Shown here in pieces: positions 17,387 through 27,362 of a DNA stretch of 64,000 nucleotides (the first letter of the stretch is position 1; each line of letters starts with the position of its first letter). A model generated the notes under the pieces. It worked only from the letters and a program-made list of their open reading frames with translations, did no database searches and was not told where the DNA came from. The translations under genes and the position numbers were made by a program. The stretch comes from Paenibacillus terricola (GTDB lineage: Bacteria; Bacillota; Bacilli; Paenibacillales; Paenibacillaceae), in assembly GCF_014779765.1 (NCBI RefSeq), contig NZ_JACXZA010000002.1, positions 1,018,469-1,082,468 of the forward strand, given 5' to 3'.

Positions 17387-18217
17387 ATGGACTCCCTAAA
17401 ACCAGTGAGAAGAAGTTCGCTCCGTGTTTATTTAGGCAAAAAGTATTATCGATTGAGACGTTATTGGGATTGGCACTTCAGCAGTAAATCCTATGCATCC
17501 CAGCAAAAGGATTCAATCTTACCGTATCTTATCTTTACACACCAGACTCCTCTGCTTCGGCAGCTCAAAGACGTGGATATGTGGTTGCAGCACAATAAGG
17601 TAAAGAACCTTACAATCGCTTCCAATAGGATCAACGGGGTCGTCATTAAACCGGGCGAAACGTTCTCCTACTGGCGTTCAATCGGAAACACAACCAAGCG
17701 TAAAGGGTATGTGGATGGTATGATCCTATTTTATGGGAAGGTCACGACAGGTGTAGGCGGAGGATTGTGTCAATTATCAAACCTGATATATTGGATGACA
17801 TTACACTCGCCACTAACGGTGACTGAACGATACCGGCATAGCTATGATGTGTTCCCTGATTCCAAGCGAAGTCAGCCATTCGGCAGCGGTGCGACATGCG
17901 CTTATAATTATCTCGATCTTCAGATCCAGAACGAAACCAATCAGAACTACCAGCTTATCGTTTATTTGACGGACACCCACCTAATTGGCGAATGGAGAGC
18001 CGTCCATCCACCAACAGCTAGGTATGAGGTTTATGAACAGGAACACTGGATTACCCGAGCTCATTGGGGCGGTTATGTACGGCATAATACCATTTACAGA
18101 AAAATGTACAATTTGGACAACCAGCTTATTGCCGACGAATTCATCACTGACAATCATGCAATTATGATGTATGAACCTCTGCTGCCAGAACATACGACTA
18201 AAGCTGAGAATCTGTGA
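17387..18217 (+). CDS. VanW family protein
   Basis: 276 residues with a typical VanW domain: KPGETFSYWRSIGNTTKRKGY, then GVGGGLCQLSNLIYWM, and GATCAYNYLDLQIQNET. VanW occurs in some vancomycin resistance clusters, but its biochemical role is not known, and many soil Bacillota carry it without resistance genes. No vanH/A/X-like gene is nearby. The ATG at 17387 is preceded by AAAGGAG; the frame is open further upstream without a ribosome site. Confidence 0.88.
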   Translation: MDSLKPVRRSSLRVYLGKKYYRLRRYWDWHFSSKSYASQQKDSILPYLIFTHQTPLLRQLKDVDMWLQHNKVKNLTIASNRINGVVIKPGETFSYWRSIGNTTKRKGYVDGMILFYGKVTTGVGGGLCQLSNLIYWMTLHSPLTVTERYRHSYDVFPDSKRSQPFGSGATCAYNYLDLQIQNETNQNYQLIVYLTDTHLIGEWRAVHPPTARYEVYEQEHWITRAHWGGYVRHNTIYRKMYNLDNQLIADEFITDNHAIMMYEPLLPEHTTKAENL

Positions 18218-18309
18218 CTCATTGGTCATTAATGATTATCAAACCATTTATGAGGCTGAGTTGATTAAATAGGATAAGACTGATGGCCTCTACCATTGCC
18301 GCAAGCTGC

Positions 18310-18762
18310 TTATTTATTTCCGAGTTGTTCCGCCAAACCGATTAGAAGCCCTTCAGTTCCACGAATGTAGCAGAGCTTATACGAGTTCTCGTACTGAACC
18401 ACTTCGCCAACGATCTGGGCACCATGCTTCGTGAGTCTGGATACCAATTCGTCAATGTCTTCAACGGTGAACATGACGCGTAGATAACCAAGGGCATTAA
18501 CAGGAGCAGTTCGGTGATCGGATATAGTAGGCGGGTCGATAAATCGCGAAAGCTCAAGTCGGCTGTGGCCATCTGGGGTGATCATCATAGCAATCTCTAC
18601 TTTCTGTGAACCTAGCCCAGTTACGCGACCAGCCCATTCACCTTCGACGGTAGCTCGCCCTTCAAGCTTCAATCCAATTTCCTCGAAGAAAGATATTGCG
18701 TGATCAAGGGATTCTACAACAATTCCAACATTATCCATCCTTAGTAATTTGTTTTGTGTCAT
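18310..18762 (-). CDS. VOC (glyoxalase/bleomycin resistance) superfamily protein
   Basis: 150 residues with two beta-alpha-beta-beta-beta units: MDNVGIVVESLDHAISFFEEIGL and, in the second half, YLRVMFTVEDIDELVSRLTKHGA. VOC proteins bind a divalent metal and act as lyases, isomerases, dioxygenases or binding proteins; nothing here identifies the substrate. The ATG follows AAGGAG. Confidence 0.85.
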   Translation of the reverse strand: MTQNKLLRMDNVGIVVESLDHAISFFEEIGLKLEGRATVEGEWAGRVTGLGSQKVEIAMMITPDGHSRLELSRFIDPPTISDHRTAPVNALGYLRVMFTVEDIDELVSRLTKHGAQIVGEVVQYENSYKLCYIRGTEGLLIGLAEQLGNK

Positions 18763-18791
18763 CGATTTATCTCCTTATGTAGACGATTATT

Positions 18792-18826
18792 GAACCGGCC
18801 CGACTATAAACAAGTCGGGCCAGTTC
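18792..18826 (-). terminator. Terminator after serine hydrolase gene
   Basis: GGCCCGACT and AGTCGGGCC form a strong stem 17 bases past the stop codon at 18843; on the minus strand a GGTTCAAT tail follows, so the T tract is poor. Confidence 0.7.
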
Positions 18827-18842
18827 TTCTAAAGACATAAAT

Positions 18843-20006
18843 TTATAACTCAGCGATTCTTAGTTTCTCACGAATTAGATCAGATACAAGCCGATCAGGG
18901 GATCGCTTCCCCCTTCCGCCCTTCATTCGATTACACAGTACCGCAACGGCAAGGCCATTCGATGCATCGGCATATCCAATCATGCCGCCCAAACCGGCGT
19001 AACCGAAAGCTGTCGGGCTACCACCCATGGTATCGCCATCTTGACTAAGGCTATAGCCTAGCCCCAATTTAATGGGAGCGAGCGCAACTTCGTCGACGCC
19101 TTCAAAATGCAGTGACGTCGCCTCCATTACGGAGGCTGGCTCGAGCAGACGTCTGCCACTATCCACACCGTGGCCAATCAATGATGCATACATGCACGCT
19201 AACGCCTGAGCCGTAGCAACGACATTCACGGCAGGTACTGCCGCTGCATGGAACCACGGCGAATTCCATTCAGGATTTGCAACTGGGACCAGGGCTGGAG
19301 GCAGAACTCGTTTGAAAAGCATATCGTCCGGCATGGAAGCAATCGGAACGGCGTCACCGCTAATCTCGGCGATACGGGATTCTGCCTCCGAGGAAGCGCC
19401 TAAGTACATACCCTTTTCAATACCTAATGGCTTGCATATCTCGTCGTGAACAATTTGAGCAAAAGTCCGCCCATCTGCTCGGGATGCGGTCTCCCCCAAA
19501 ATCCAACCAAAAGTCAGACCATGGTAACCAGACTTGCTGCCAGGTTCCCAGATGGGCTCCAGCTTCTCCATTTCACTGACCATCGCTCTCCAGTCCGTGA
19601 TGAGCCGCATATCCGCGTACGTGGGCATCAAGGGAACTCCTGCCGTATGGGTAAGCACTTGACGGAGAGTAATCTTGTCCTTGCCATTCGCTCCGAATTC
19701 AGGCCAGTAACGGGAAATCCGTTCATCATAATCCAATTTGCCCTGTTGGACGAGAATATGAATGGCAGTTGAAACAATGCCTTTGGAACAAGATTGCACA
19801 ATGAATAAGGTATCGGAGTCAACGGATCGTAGTCCTGCGGAATCCGCACTGCCTGAACAAGCATTCAGAACCAACTCTCCATGCCAATAGGCTGCTGCTT
19901 GAAATCCTGCGCCGATATCGTTGTCCGCAAGATCATCTAATAATTGCTGCACATCATTCTGAAGATCTACGAGATTTTGACGTTTTCTATTAAATCGATT
20001 GGTCAA
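18843..20006 (-). CDS. Beta-lactamase-related serine hydrolase (class C / family VIII esterase type)
   Basis: About 387 residues. The nucleophile motif SCSKG (SxxK) follows LFIVQ; the second motif is YHGLTFGWILGE, with Tyr as presumed base; a late GLGGMIGYAD replaces the KTG motif of true beta-lactamases. No signal peptide is seen, which favours a cytoplasmic esterase or peptidase over a secreted beta-lactamase. The open frame extends to 20069, but the TTG at 20006 has AAGGGAG at 9 bases and is the better start. Confidence 0.86.
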   Translation of the reverse strand: MTNRFNRKRQNLVDLQNDVQQLLDDLADNDIGAGFQAAAYWHGELVLNACSGSADSAGLRSVDSDTLFIVQSCSKGIVSTAIHILVQQGKLDYDERISRYWPEFGANGKDKITLRQVLTHTAGVPLMPTYADMRLITDWRAMVSEMEKLEPIWEPGSKSGYHGLTFGWILGETASRADGRTFAQIVHDEICKPLGIEKGMYLGASSEAESRIAEISGDAVPIASMPDDMLFKRVLPPALVPVANPEWNSPWFHAAAVPAVNVVATAQALACMYASLIGHGVDSGRRLLEPASVMEATSLHFEGVDEVALAPIKLGLGYSLSQDGDTMGGSPTAFGYAGLGGMIGYADASNGLAVAVLCNRMKGGRGKRSPDRLVSDLIREKLRIAEL

Positions 20007-20099
20007 TGCACTCAACTCCCTTATATGGATTGAACAATAAGGTGCAGAGCCTACCCTTAGAAACGTCATGCTGGCGAACTAAAGATGCATATGTCCGCC

Positions 20100-20135
20100 C
20101 ATGCAAAGGCTCGCCCTAAGAATAGGCTTTGCATG
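20100..20135. repeat. Inverted repeat upstream of the serine hydrolase gene
   Basis: CATGCAAAG and CTTTGCATG are inverted copies separated by about 18 bases, forming a possible hairpin without a T tract. It may be a regulatory site. The rest of 20070-20357 shows no convincing gene; a 61-codon minus-strand frame (20186-20371) has no ribosome site. Confidence 0.4.
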
Positions 20136-20357
20136 AGCCGCGCAGCATGCTGGCAAAGTGATTTGCCATCAAATACGACCACCCTTCATTGGGAATTTAT
20201 GTTATTGTAATCTTTCCTTTTGTAAAATTCAAATGTTTGGTGCCCATTTTCAATAACATCAACGTAAGAATCGCTATTAGTCCAGCCTCTTAAGACGATT
20301 GATGATGATCCATTCCGAAATCGTGAAATTGATAACCAGCCTGCCCAAATATTGACT

Positions 20358-20745
20358 TCAAACATGATCAAGTATCACCGGAACACCTTGGAACGGCTCG
20401 TTCCGATGCCCTGCGATATACACCAAAATGCAGATCGGCGTCACAAGTCGTGTGGTAGCTGCGACCAGAGTCAGGGCATAATTACGGATCATCCACGCGC
20501 CGTGTGTACCGAATTGCCTACGCCGGGCGGCCGAATATCCTCTCCATCCGGTAAATAGCCACAGCGCCACCAAGGTCAAAAAGGTCATTTGACGAACATA
20601 GCTTTCCGTGTACATGCCGAAGACGAGCCCGGAAACGCTGCCGACGGCCACGAAGCCAAGATAGAACCGTCCGACCATGCGGTGTATGTGCGGCCGTATG
20701 GACCGTAGGCCGGGAATTGTCGAATGCGGACTACAATTATAGCAT
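20358..20745 (-). pseudogene. DUF2306-like membrane protein, N-terminally truncated
   Basis: A hydrophobic reading frame with RPHIHRMVGRFYLG followed by GSVSGLVFGMY and VALWLFTGW matches the middle and C-terminal part of DUF2306 family membrane proteins. The expected first helices are missing: upstream of about 20745 the frame hits stop codons and the terminator of the ankyrin gene. No ribosome site precedes the internal ATG at 20678. I read it as a decayed gene; a short functional form cannot be excluded. Confidence 0.6.
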
Positions 20746-20753
20746 TATTACAA

Positions 20754-20789
20754 ATAAGCCTCAGAGACGATGCTCTGAGGCTTATTTGT
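20754..20789 (-). terminator. Terminator after ankyrin-repeat gene
   Basis: AATAAGCCTCAGAG and CTCTGAGGCTTATT form a perfect 14-base stem followed on the minus strand by TTGTAAT. Confidence 0.85.
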
Positions 20790-20817
20790 CAATTAATTAG
20801 GTCAACACGTTTGAGTA

Positions 20818-21339
20818 TTACATAGTTGCCCCTAATTGTCGAAGAAGCTCCACCACTCTATTATTGCCTTGCTGAACTGCCAATGCCAATGCTGAATCTC
20901 CACCTTCAACTTTAGCGTTAACGTCGGCGCCATGGTCAACTAACAAACGAATGATGTCTAGGTTATCGTCATGAAATGCAGCGGTGTGTACACAGGTATG
21001 ACCGTTGCTATCGAATATATTCGTCTGCGCCTGATGAGCCAGGAACAGCTTGATCACATCTATATTACGTGCCCCTGCTAATGAAGAATGCAATGCCGTA
21101 TTCGATGGAATGAATGATAGTTTCGAATGAGACACTGCATTTACATCGGCATTATGATTGATCAGAATCTGTACAGCGTCTATATTGCCATAATGCGCCG
21201 CGAATCCCAGAGGCGTAAGTCCATCTTTACTCTCAGCGTTCGCAAGACTAGCATTCGTTTCTATCAGTTGCTGCAGCGTTGAAATTGTGCCTGTCTGAAT
21301 GGCATCGAAAACATCGTCAATCTTTGGATTATACTCCAC
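20818..21339 (-). CDS. Ankyrin-repeat protein
   Basis: 173 residues with at least four ankyrin repeats, e.g. KDGLTPLGFAAHYGNIDAVQILINH, NTALHSSLAGARNIDVIKLFLAH and GHTCVHTAAFHDDNLDIIRLLVDHGADVNAK. No signal peptide or catalytic domain, so it is probably a cytoplasmic protein-protein interaction module of unknown partner. The start is GTG at 21339 with GGAGGT at 7 bases. Confidence 0.92.
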   Translation of the reverse strand: MEYNPKIDDVFDAIQTGTISTLQQLIETNASLANAESKDGLTPLGFAAHYGNIDAVQILINHNADVNAVSHSKLSFIPSNTALHSSLAGARNIDVIKLFLAHQAQTNIFDSNGHTCVHTAAFHDDNLDIIRLLVDHGADVNAKVEGGDSALALAVQQGNNRVVELLRQLGATM

Positions 21340-21456
21340 TTCGTTTACCTCCGATAAATTCGATATTCTTTCTTCATTTGTTACAGGTTAACTTGAAGTT
21401 CAAGTGTACCAAAATATCCCTGAAAACGTCCATCTTTCGTATTGTTTAAACAAAAT

Positions 21457-21498
21457 GAAGGACGAAGAACCCCGATATTTCGGGGGATCTTCGTCCTC
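21457..21498 (-). terminator. Terminator of the ABC-transporter/beta-helix locus
   Basis: AAGGACGAAGA pairs with TCTTCGTCCT and CCCCGA with TCGGGG, making one long interrupted stem 8 bases past the stop codon at 21506. Confidence 0.88.
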
Positions 21499-21505
21499 CT
21501 TCCAC

Positions 21506-24500
21506 TTATTTGTTCGATTGGTCGTGTGGAACAGTCACGTTAACGGACGCTGTGGCCGCATTGCCGGCCAAATCCTTCGCCGTATAGGTGATGGTATAAA
21601 CACGGCCGTCTCCATCGCCCGAACGATCCGCACGCACCTCGAATGAATCGGAAGAATCAATCAGCGGAACATTGTAGTTTGCTTTTTGAATATCCGTTGG
21701 CTGAAGCTTTTCATTGCTCGTAATCGAAGTTAATACGACGGATTCCAGACCGGATACGGAATCCGACGATGCTACGGCGACATGGATCGGAACCATCTTT
21801 TTGTTGGCCGGCCATATCATCGTTTGGTCCAATGAAATTGCTAATTGTGGTGCAGTACGGTCAATATTCACTTCGAAGGTTTTGAACGGCTCTACGTTGC
21901 CTGAATGGTCTACGCTGCGGTAGTCGATTTGATAACGTCCATCGGCCGACAGTGTGAACGGCGCTTGATAAGAAATCCATTCTCCGTTATTCATTCGGTA
22001 TTCCGTTCCGGAAACACCGGAACCGTTCGCATTATCCTCGGCATGCAGTGATATCGTCACGTCCTTGTTATACCACCCGTTCGTTCCGCTAGGCGTCTCG
22101 GGGTCGATCGTATACGTAGTTGTCGGAGGCGCTTGATCCCCGCCCGTATCACTCGGGATATCCTGTACCAGTAGAGCGGTTCCAAGATTGGAGCTGTTCT
22201 GCCACTGTTGGCCGGTGACATCGCACCACACCGCTACGCTGTCGCGCATTCCTTTATCGTTATCCGAGTTGTTGACGGAAACATCAAATCCGACCAATGT
22301 GCCGATTTGCGGGGCAATCCGATCCAGCTTAATTCTAGCAAAGACGTTATATCCCGCAGTCTGACCGCCTGCGTCGGAGACTGTGCTCGTGACGGTGTCG
22401 AAGGTCGATCCGCTTGAACGATGGTCAACGGTTTGCTCGTTTGCGAAGTTGATGCGATACTGGCCGTCGTCACTCTCGATATTGCTTGTTCGCTTATGAT
22501 CCTGATCCACGAAAATTTCAATGGAATCTTGCTCCCAGGGGTTGCGTGAATCTTTTCGCAAGATCGGATCATGGATTTCAGCGCGAACATATAAATATTG
22601 ATCGTCCCACATCGTCTTCGCCGTGCCGGTTGCTCCGCTCGTTCCTTGAACGAATTGATCCATGACGATCTGATCGGCATTGTTCCACTGCGGATCGTCG
22701 AAGCCTGTCGGCGTACCATGGATAACATAGGTTAATCGGAGCGGTCCGCCCCATGTTAGTGCAGCGAAGTGACTGAGGTCGGTATCCGCATTGTCCGGAT
22801 CGTTCCAAGCAACGGGTCCTGCTGCATGCCCGTCGGTAACGCGAAGGTCAAACTTCGAATTCTGGCCGCCTGAAGCATGATCCAATGGAACGGCCGCTTC
22901 CAGACGATAACCTCCGCTTGTCTCTGCGATCTTATAGTTGGTCCCTTGAACGGTGCTGTTGTCGCGAGACAACGTATAAGGATTCGTTCCGTTGATATAA
23001 ACCTGTACTTTGTCCGCTGCATCCTTGGTTGTGTCGTGGACATTGGCGAATAGATAGAGATAGGAATCGTCATAGGTTGTACGGAAGTCTGCTATTGCCG
23101 TATCATTGGCGTCTTTGATTTCATTCGCCGCGACGGCCTTCAAGATCGCATCCATGGATCCATCGACGGACAAGGATGTTTTCCCGACAGTTAACGGCTT
23201 CGAGACCACTTGACCGGTTCCATGCAAGGCGTATCTTACCACCGATTGCGATGGAGCAGAGGGATTGCCCTGTGCGTTTACAACATAGAGATGATAGGTC
23301 CCGGCAGTCTGTGGAACCGCTATAGAAGCAGCATCTCCATTAGCCTTCGTCATGCTCGGACCTTCGATGAAATTCGTTGTGCCCACAGGCGCAAGCCATA
23401 CGGTATTGGCGGCATCTCCCGCAGGCTGTATAGGGATCGAAACTGTCGGCGGATTGATATAAACACTCGCTGGGAGCGCAGCATCTTGTACTGGAGTATG
23501 GGATGGCGACGCCAGATGCCGATACGGACCTTCCAGACCAGCATTCAATGCGATGTTATAGCCTGCCAACGGCCATACGCTGTCCTGATAATATAGGATG
23601 TCTTCAACGACGCTGCTCGGCAGATTTTTATTGGATATTTTGTTGACGTTGCTATAGGTTTGAGTGATGCTCAGATCATGCTTTCTTCCCCAGTCGTCGG
23701 AATTGATCGTATACATGATATTCGGGTCGATATCCAATACGTTATTGCTAAAGTTGATATAAGCCGAACCTTCGTCAGGATGCAGCCCGTATTTATGGCC
23801 TGCCGGAACGCCTTTCAAGTAGTTATTGCTAATCATGGTTGTCGGCTGGTTGCCTAACGTATAGATCGGCGCGCCGTCGTCCAATTTCTGCATGGTGTCA
23901 ATAATTTGGTTGTAGCTGATATCGTTGTTTTGGGCTGTAGTGGTAGGTACTCCCGGCACGATGGATCCTGACGAACCATCGAAGTTCCACCATCCCCAAC
24001 CGAGCGAGATGCCGACATATGGCGTTTTCTCGATCCGATTATGCTGTATCGATAGGGAGTCGACAAAAAAAGCTTGGATAGCGGCGGAACCGTTGAACAG
24101 CACTCCGCTGTCATAGAGATAGTTATTCTTGATCTCAATGTTCTTGCAAACGCCCTCTCGGTCCACTGCATATTTCTCATGATTCGTAGACGTATAATCG
24201 CCGATATACACGTGCTGAGGATGTCCGATCGAAATAGCGGCTCCACCGATATCGTTCGCAGCGTTTCCTATCAGCTTCGAGTTCGAAACGTCGTTCACCA
24301 TGCTGATGCCGTCTGCTCCGGTATGCTCCACCTTACTATTAAGAAGCATGATTCCATCGGCATTCTCAATATCAATGGCACTAGGCTCCGTATCGACATT
24401 GCGATAATTGTAAGCGTGAAAGTTTTGTTTCGCATAAGCGATTGCGCTGAGATTGCCTTGCTGCACTTGTTTGAATACCGAACCGTCTATTTCGGATAGG

Positions 24501-25540
24501 TTCCAATCGGAATGCTCCACCGTGATCCCATCGAAAGTCAGATTGCGCACGTGATCGCTTGTTGAGGCGCCTGCCACTTTAAGAATCGTTGCTACATTGT
24601 TCGGAGCGTAGACTTGCGCCGCGGTCATATCCTCGTTATCGGCCTTGTAGTAATATACGGTTTTATTCGTTCTATCGTAATAAAATTCGCCCGGCGCATC
24701 CAGAAATTCATAAGCGTTCATGATTTTGTGGCTGCCTCCGATCTGGAAGTTGCCATTGAAGGAGCCTTGAGCGATAGCCGCTCCCGGCTCTTGGAACAAG
24801 GCCACGCGATTAGCTCCGTCAGGGGTAGTCGTCACTTGGCGAACCCCTACGATCGCCGTGTTCCAGGTCGTCCTCGTTTCGATTTCGACATCGGCTTGAT
24901 TCGATTGGATGTTAGGAAAATCCGTCAGGTTGTATTTGGCTCCATCACATTGAGAGCCTGATTCCCATGCCCAATCGGCTTGACCGGCCGTTATGGCATA
25001 CGTGCCGTAGCAGCCTAACGAATTAATCGTCTTCGAGGCCATGAGCGCCCTCTTGTCATTCACATATAGCGCGCGAAGTTTATTGCTTCGATCCAACGGC
25101 GCCTTCCATATATTCCCCGCATGCTGAGTCCAACCGGTAACTTGGACGCCTCCATTCAGCACCGGAGTCTCATTCGGGTAAGCTTGATAAATAATATGAT
25201 AGCCATTAGTGCCAGAATCGCTTGGCGTAAATTCGATCGTGCTCGATACTTGATAGTTTCCGCCACGTAGATACACATAGATATCCCCCGTCATGCTTGC
25301 ATTGACGGAACGAACAATATCCCTTGCATGCTGGATGGTTCTGAAAGGTTCGTCGATCGTTCCCGGATTGGCATCATTCCCGCTGGGCGATACGAAATAT
25401 TGTGCCTGCACTGCCGGCGTCTCCGCAGCCGAAGCAGCCTGGGGAACTGTAAAATTGGCCATGACAAGAACGACGATCAAGACCATCATAAGGATAGACC
25501 GCCATTCCCTTTTGAACGAAATGCTTAACATCATATGCAT
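21506..25540 (-). CDS. Large secreted beta-helix enzyme with two CBM9-like domains
   Basis: 1344 residues. A signal peptide (1-39, ending PQAASAAE) is followed by a right-handed beta-helix region (about 45-700). It opens with YFVSPSGNDANPGTIDEPF, a motif shared by several beta-helix glycosidases and lyases (GH141-like and GH120-like families), and has repeated DGITVEHS, NADGIMLLNSK and NNYLYDSG turns. Two CBM9-like domains follow (about 790-920 with YDDSYLYLFANVHD; about 940-1120 with WDDQYLYVRAEIHD and WEQDSIEIFVDQD). Next comes an OmpL47-like Ig segment (GWYNKDVTISLHAEDN) and a final Ig-like domain. The family and substrate cannot be fixed by eye; a plant cell-wall polysaccharide is likely. 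It is the last gene of a regulated transport locus whose binding protein is at 27363-28712. Confidence 0.83.
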   Translation of the reverse strand: MHMMLSISFKREWRSILMMVLIVVLVMANFTVPQAASAAETPAVQAQYFVSPSGNDANPGTIDEPFRTIQHARDIVRSVNASMTGDIYVYLRGGNYQVSSTIEFTPSDSGTNGYHIIYQAYPNETPVLNGGVQVTGWTQHAGNIWKAPLDRSNKLRALYVNDKRALMASKTINSLGCYGTYAITAGQADWAWESGSQCDGAKYNLTDFPNIQSNQADVEIETRTTWNTAIVGVRQVTTTPDGANRVALFQEPGAAIAQGSFNGNFQIGGSHKIMNAYEFLDAPGEFYYDRTNKTVYYYKADNEDMTAAQVYAPNNVATILKVAGASTSDHVRNLTFDGITVEHSDWNLSEIDGSVFKQVQQGNLSAIAYAKQNFHAYNYRNVDTEPSAIDIENADGIMLLNSKVEHTGADGISMVNDVSNSKLIGNAANDIGGAAISIGHPQHVYIGDYTSTNHEKYAVDREGVCKNIEIKNNYLYDSGVLFNGSAAIQAFFVDSLSIQHNRIEKTPYVGISLGWGWWNFDGSSGSIVPGVPTTTAQNNDISYNQIIDTMQKLDDGAPIYTLGNQPTTMISNNYLKGVPAGHKYGLHPDEGSAYINFSNNVLDIDPNIMYTINSDDWGRKHDLSITQTYSNVNKISNKNLPSSVVEDILYYQDSVWPLAGYNIALNAGLEGPYRHLASPSHTPVQDAALPASVYINPPTVSIPIQPAGDAANTVWLAPVGTTNFIEGPSMTKANGDAASIAVPQTAGTYHLYVVNAQGNPSAPSQSVVRYALHGTGQVVSKPLTVGKTSLSVDGSMDAILKAVAANEIKDANDTAIADFRTTYDDSYLYLFANVHDTTKDAADKVQVYINGTNPYTLSRDNSTVQGTNYKIAETSGGYRLEAAVPLDHASGGQNSKFDLRVTDGHAAGPVAWNDPDNADTDLSHFAALTWGGPLRLTYVIHGTPTGFDDPQWNNADQIVMDQFVQGTSGATGTAKTMWDDQYLYVRAEIHDPILRKDSRNPWEQDSIEIFVDQDHKRTSNIESDDGQYRINFANEQTVDHRSSGSTFDTVTSTVSDAGGQTAGYNVFARIKLDRIAPQIGTLVGFDVSVNNSDNDKGMRDSVAVWCDVTGQQWQNSSNLGTALLVQDIPSDTGGDQAPPTTTYTIDPETPSGTNGWYNKDVTISLHAEDNANGSGVSGTEYRMNNGEWISYQAPFTLSADGRYQIDYRSVDHSGNVEPFKTFEVNIDRTAPQLAISLDQTMIWPANKKMVPIHVAVASSDSVSGLESVVLTSITSNEKLQPTDIQKANYNVPLIDSSDSFEVRADRSGDGDGRVYTITYTAKDLAGNAATASVNVTVPHDQSNK

Positions 25541-25553
25541 CCCCTTTCATTCA

Positions 25554-26375
25554 TCACTTCAAAATAGCCCCTGCCGTCAATGCGTCTTCAATCTTCTCGT
25601 TGCCGATCATATAGACGATAATCGTAGGTAAACTAGAGAGAATCATAGATGCGCCGATAAGTCCCCAGTCCGAAACGCCGACGCTTACGAAGAAGCTGAA
25701 CAAGCCGACGGTGAGCGGACGGAATTGGTCTTTGGAGGCAATAATGAAGGAAAGCGGAAACTCGTTCCAAATTCGCATGAATATCAAGACGCATTGGGTC
25801 ACCAGCGCAGGCATGACGATCGGAAATATTATTGAAAAAAAAGTCTGGTAGACGTTGGCCCCGTCAATGCAAGAGGCTTCTTCCAATTCCTTGGGCAGCG
25901 TGCGGAGAAAGGCGTACAGCATCAGTACACAGGAAGCGATAGAAAATCCGGAATAAGGAAGAATGAGAGCAAAGTAGCTGTCCTTAAGATGCAGTAGCTT
26001 GACCAATTGAAAAAGCGGAATCACGACGACTTCAATAGGTACAATCAGACCCAAGGACACATAAAACAACGTTACTCCGCTGAATTTCCAATTCATGCGG
26101 CTTAAACAGTAAGCGAGCATGCTCCCAGCGATGAGCGTAATGACAATCGTGCCTACGGTATAAATTAGGCTGTTCTCGAAGTAGGTAAAGAAATGATACT
26201 TGGACAGCGATTCGCGGAAGTTCAGCCAGTCCCAAGCATGCGGGATGCCGAACGGATTGTTATACGCTTCGCTTTTAGATTTCAATGAAATCGTTATCAT
26301 CCAATACAAGGGAAACAGAAATGTGCAGCTGACGACCAGCCAAAAGACGCGGCTCAATACTTTCAAGTTAACCAC
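25554..26375 (-). CDS. Carbohydrate ABC transporter permease (MalG type)
   Basis: 273 residues, six predicted transmembrane helices, with the cytoplasmic EAA loop EEASCIDGANVYQTFFSIIFPIVMPA near residue 185 that docks the ATPase. It belongs to the CUT1 sugar importer group. It overlaps nothing but lies 3 bases from the other permease gene, so the two are translationally close. No ATPase gene is nearby; a shared MsmX-type ATPase elsewhere is likely, as known in Bacillus. Confidence 0.93.
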   Translation of the reverse strand: MVNLKVLSRVFWLVVSCTFLFPLYWMITISLKSKSEAYNNPFGIPHAWDWLNFRESLSKYHFFTYFENSLIYTVGTIVITLIAGSMLAYCLSRMNWKFSGVTLFYVSLGLIVPIEVVVIPLFQLVKLLHLKDSYFALILPYSGFSIASCVLMLYAFLRTLPKELEEASCIDGANVYQTFFSIIFPIVMPALVTQCVLIFMRIWNEFPLSFIIASKDQFRPLTVGLFSFFVSVGVSDWGLIGASMILSSLPTIIVYMIGNEKIEDALTAGAILK

Positions 26376-26378
26376 CTC

Positions 26379-27263
26379 CTAGAACTCTATCTTTTCTCTT
26401 GCGACGAACCGCTGAATGAGAAAGGAAATCAAGAGACATTCTAGGATAAAGATAACCGCAATGGCCGTTCCTTTGCCGAATTCAGACGTGTCGAATGCCG
26501 TGTAATACATTTGGTAGACGACCGTTCTGGACAAATCGCCGGGGCCGCCGGATGTCATCACGCGGACTTGCGCATAAAAGGCCATCGAACCAAGCGTGGA
26601 AAGGATCAATACGTATTTGACGATATCTTGCAATAAGGGAATCGTGATCCGCAAGCTGACTTGTACAAAGTTGGCGCCGTCAATCAACGCCGCTTCGTAA
26701 TAATTTCTAGGAATCGACTTGATGCCCGCATAGAAGAGCATGCCATTCAGACCGATATATTGCCAGAGAAAGGCCAGCCCGATGCTAGGCATCACCGTCG
26801 CCCGTTCCGTAAGCCAAGAATGGGTCCAGGATGATAGACCGACGGATTGCAGCATGCTGTTGAACAAACCCCAGTTCGGTTCGTAGAAGGCCACCCACAT
26901 CTCCGAGACGACCGTCACGGACAAAATAGCGGGAAACATGGCCGATGTCTTGAAGAAACGACGCAGCCTCGGGGTCTGCACATCCATGAACAGCGCCAGC
27001 ATAAGGGAAAGCGGCAGCCCGATCAATACGGAAATCCCTACAATCAGATACGTGTTCTTATGCGCAGTCCAGAAAGAAGAAGAGAACAAAGCGTCCTTGT
27101 AATTATCCAGTCCAACGAAGCCCAAATTCTGAAAGCCGTTATTATTATGCAAACTCATCCATAATTCGGGCAGCAAAGGATAAACGCAGAATACGGTAAA
27201 CAGCAGCAATGCGGGTACGGCAAACACGAATAGGGACAACTTGGTGCTGTAATACTTGTTCAT
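26379..27263 (-). CDS. Carbohydrate ABC transporter permease (MalF type)
   Basis: About 294 residues with six transmembrane helices and an EAA-type loop (YEAALIDGANFVQVSLRITIPLLQ). N-terminal features (KLSLFVFAVPALLLFTVFCVYPLLPELWMSL) are those of CUT1 first permeases. The ATG at 27263 is preferred because GGAGAG lies just upstream; another ATG at 27275 overlaps that site. It pairs with the MalG-type permease and follows the binding-protein gene. Confidence 0.92.
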   Translation of the reverse strand: MNKYYSTKLSLFVFAVPALLLFTVFCVYPLLPELWMSLHNNNGFQNLGFVGLDNYKDALFSSSFWTAHKNTYLIVGISVLIGLPLSLMLALFMDVQTPRLRRFFKTSAMFPAILSVTVVSEMWVAFYEPNWGLFNSMLQSVGLSSWTHSWLTERATVMPSIGLAFLWQYIGLNGMLFYAGIKSIPRNYYEAALIDGANFVQVSLRITIPLLQDIVKYVLILSTLGSMAFYAQVRVMTSGGPGDLSRTVVYQMYYTAFDTSEFGKGTAIAVIFILECLLISFLIQRFVAREKIEF

Positions 27264-27301
27264 GGCTCTCTCCATCTTTTGGTTTATTTATTTGTCATAT
27301 C

Positions 27302-27331
27302 CCCCCGGAGATTTAGCTGTCTCCCCGGGGG
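27302..27331 (-). promoter_or_regulatory. Intercistronic hairpin between binding-protein and permease genes
   Basis: CCCCCGGAGA and TCTCCCCGGGGG form a GC-rich stem with no T tract. Hairpins here commonly stabilise the binding-protein part of the mRNA or reduce read-through, giving more binding protein than permease. That role is inferred from position. Confidence 0.65.
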
Positions 27332-27362
27332 AATATGAACTTATTCTGTTGTCAGCACTTAC

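Noticed and set aside
17387..18217. Glycopeptide resistance cluster
   Set aside because: VanW and a VanZ-like gene occur in the window but far apart and without vanH, vanA-type ligase, vanX or vanRS genes.
20186..20371. 61-codon minus-strand gene after the DUF2306 remnant
   Set aside because: It begins at a TTG without a ribosome site in a region of decay; coding evidence is too weak.
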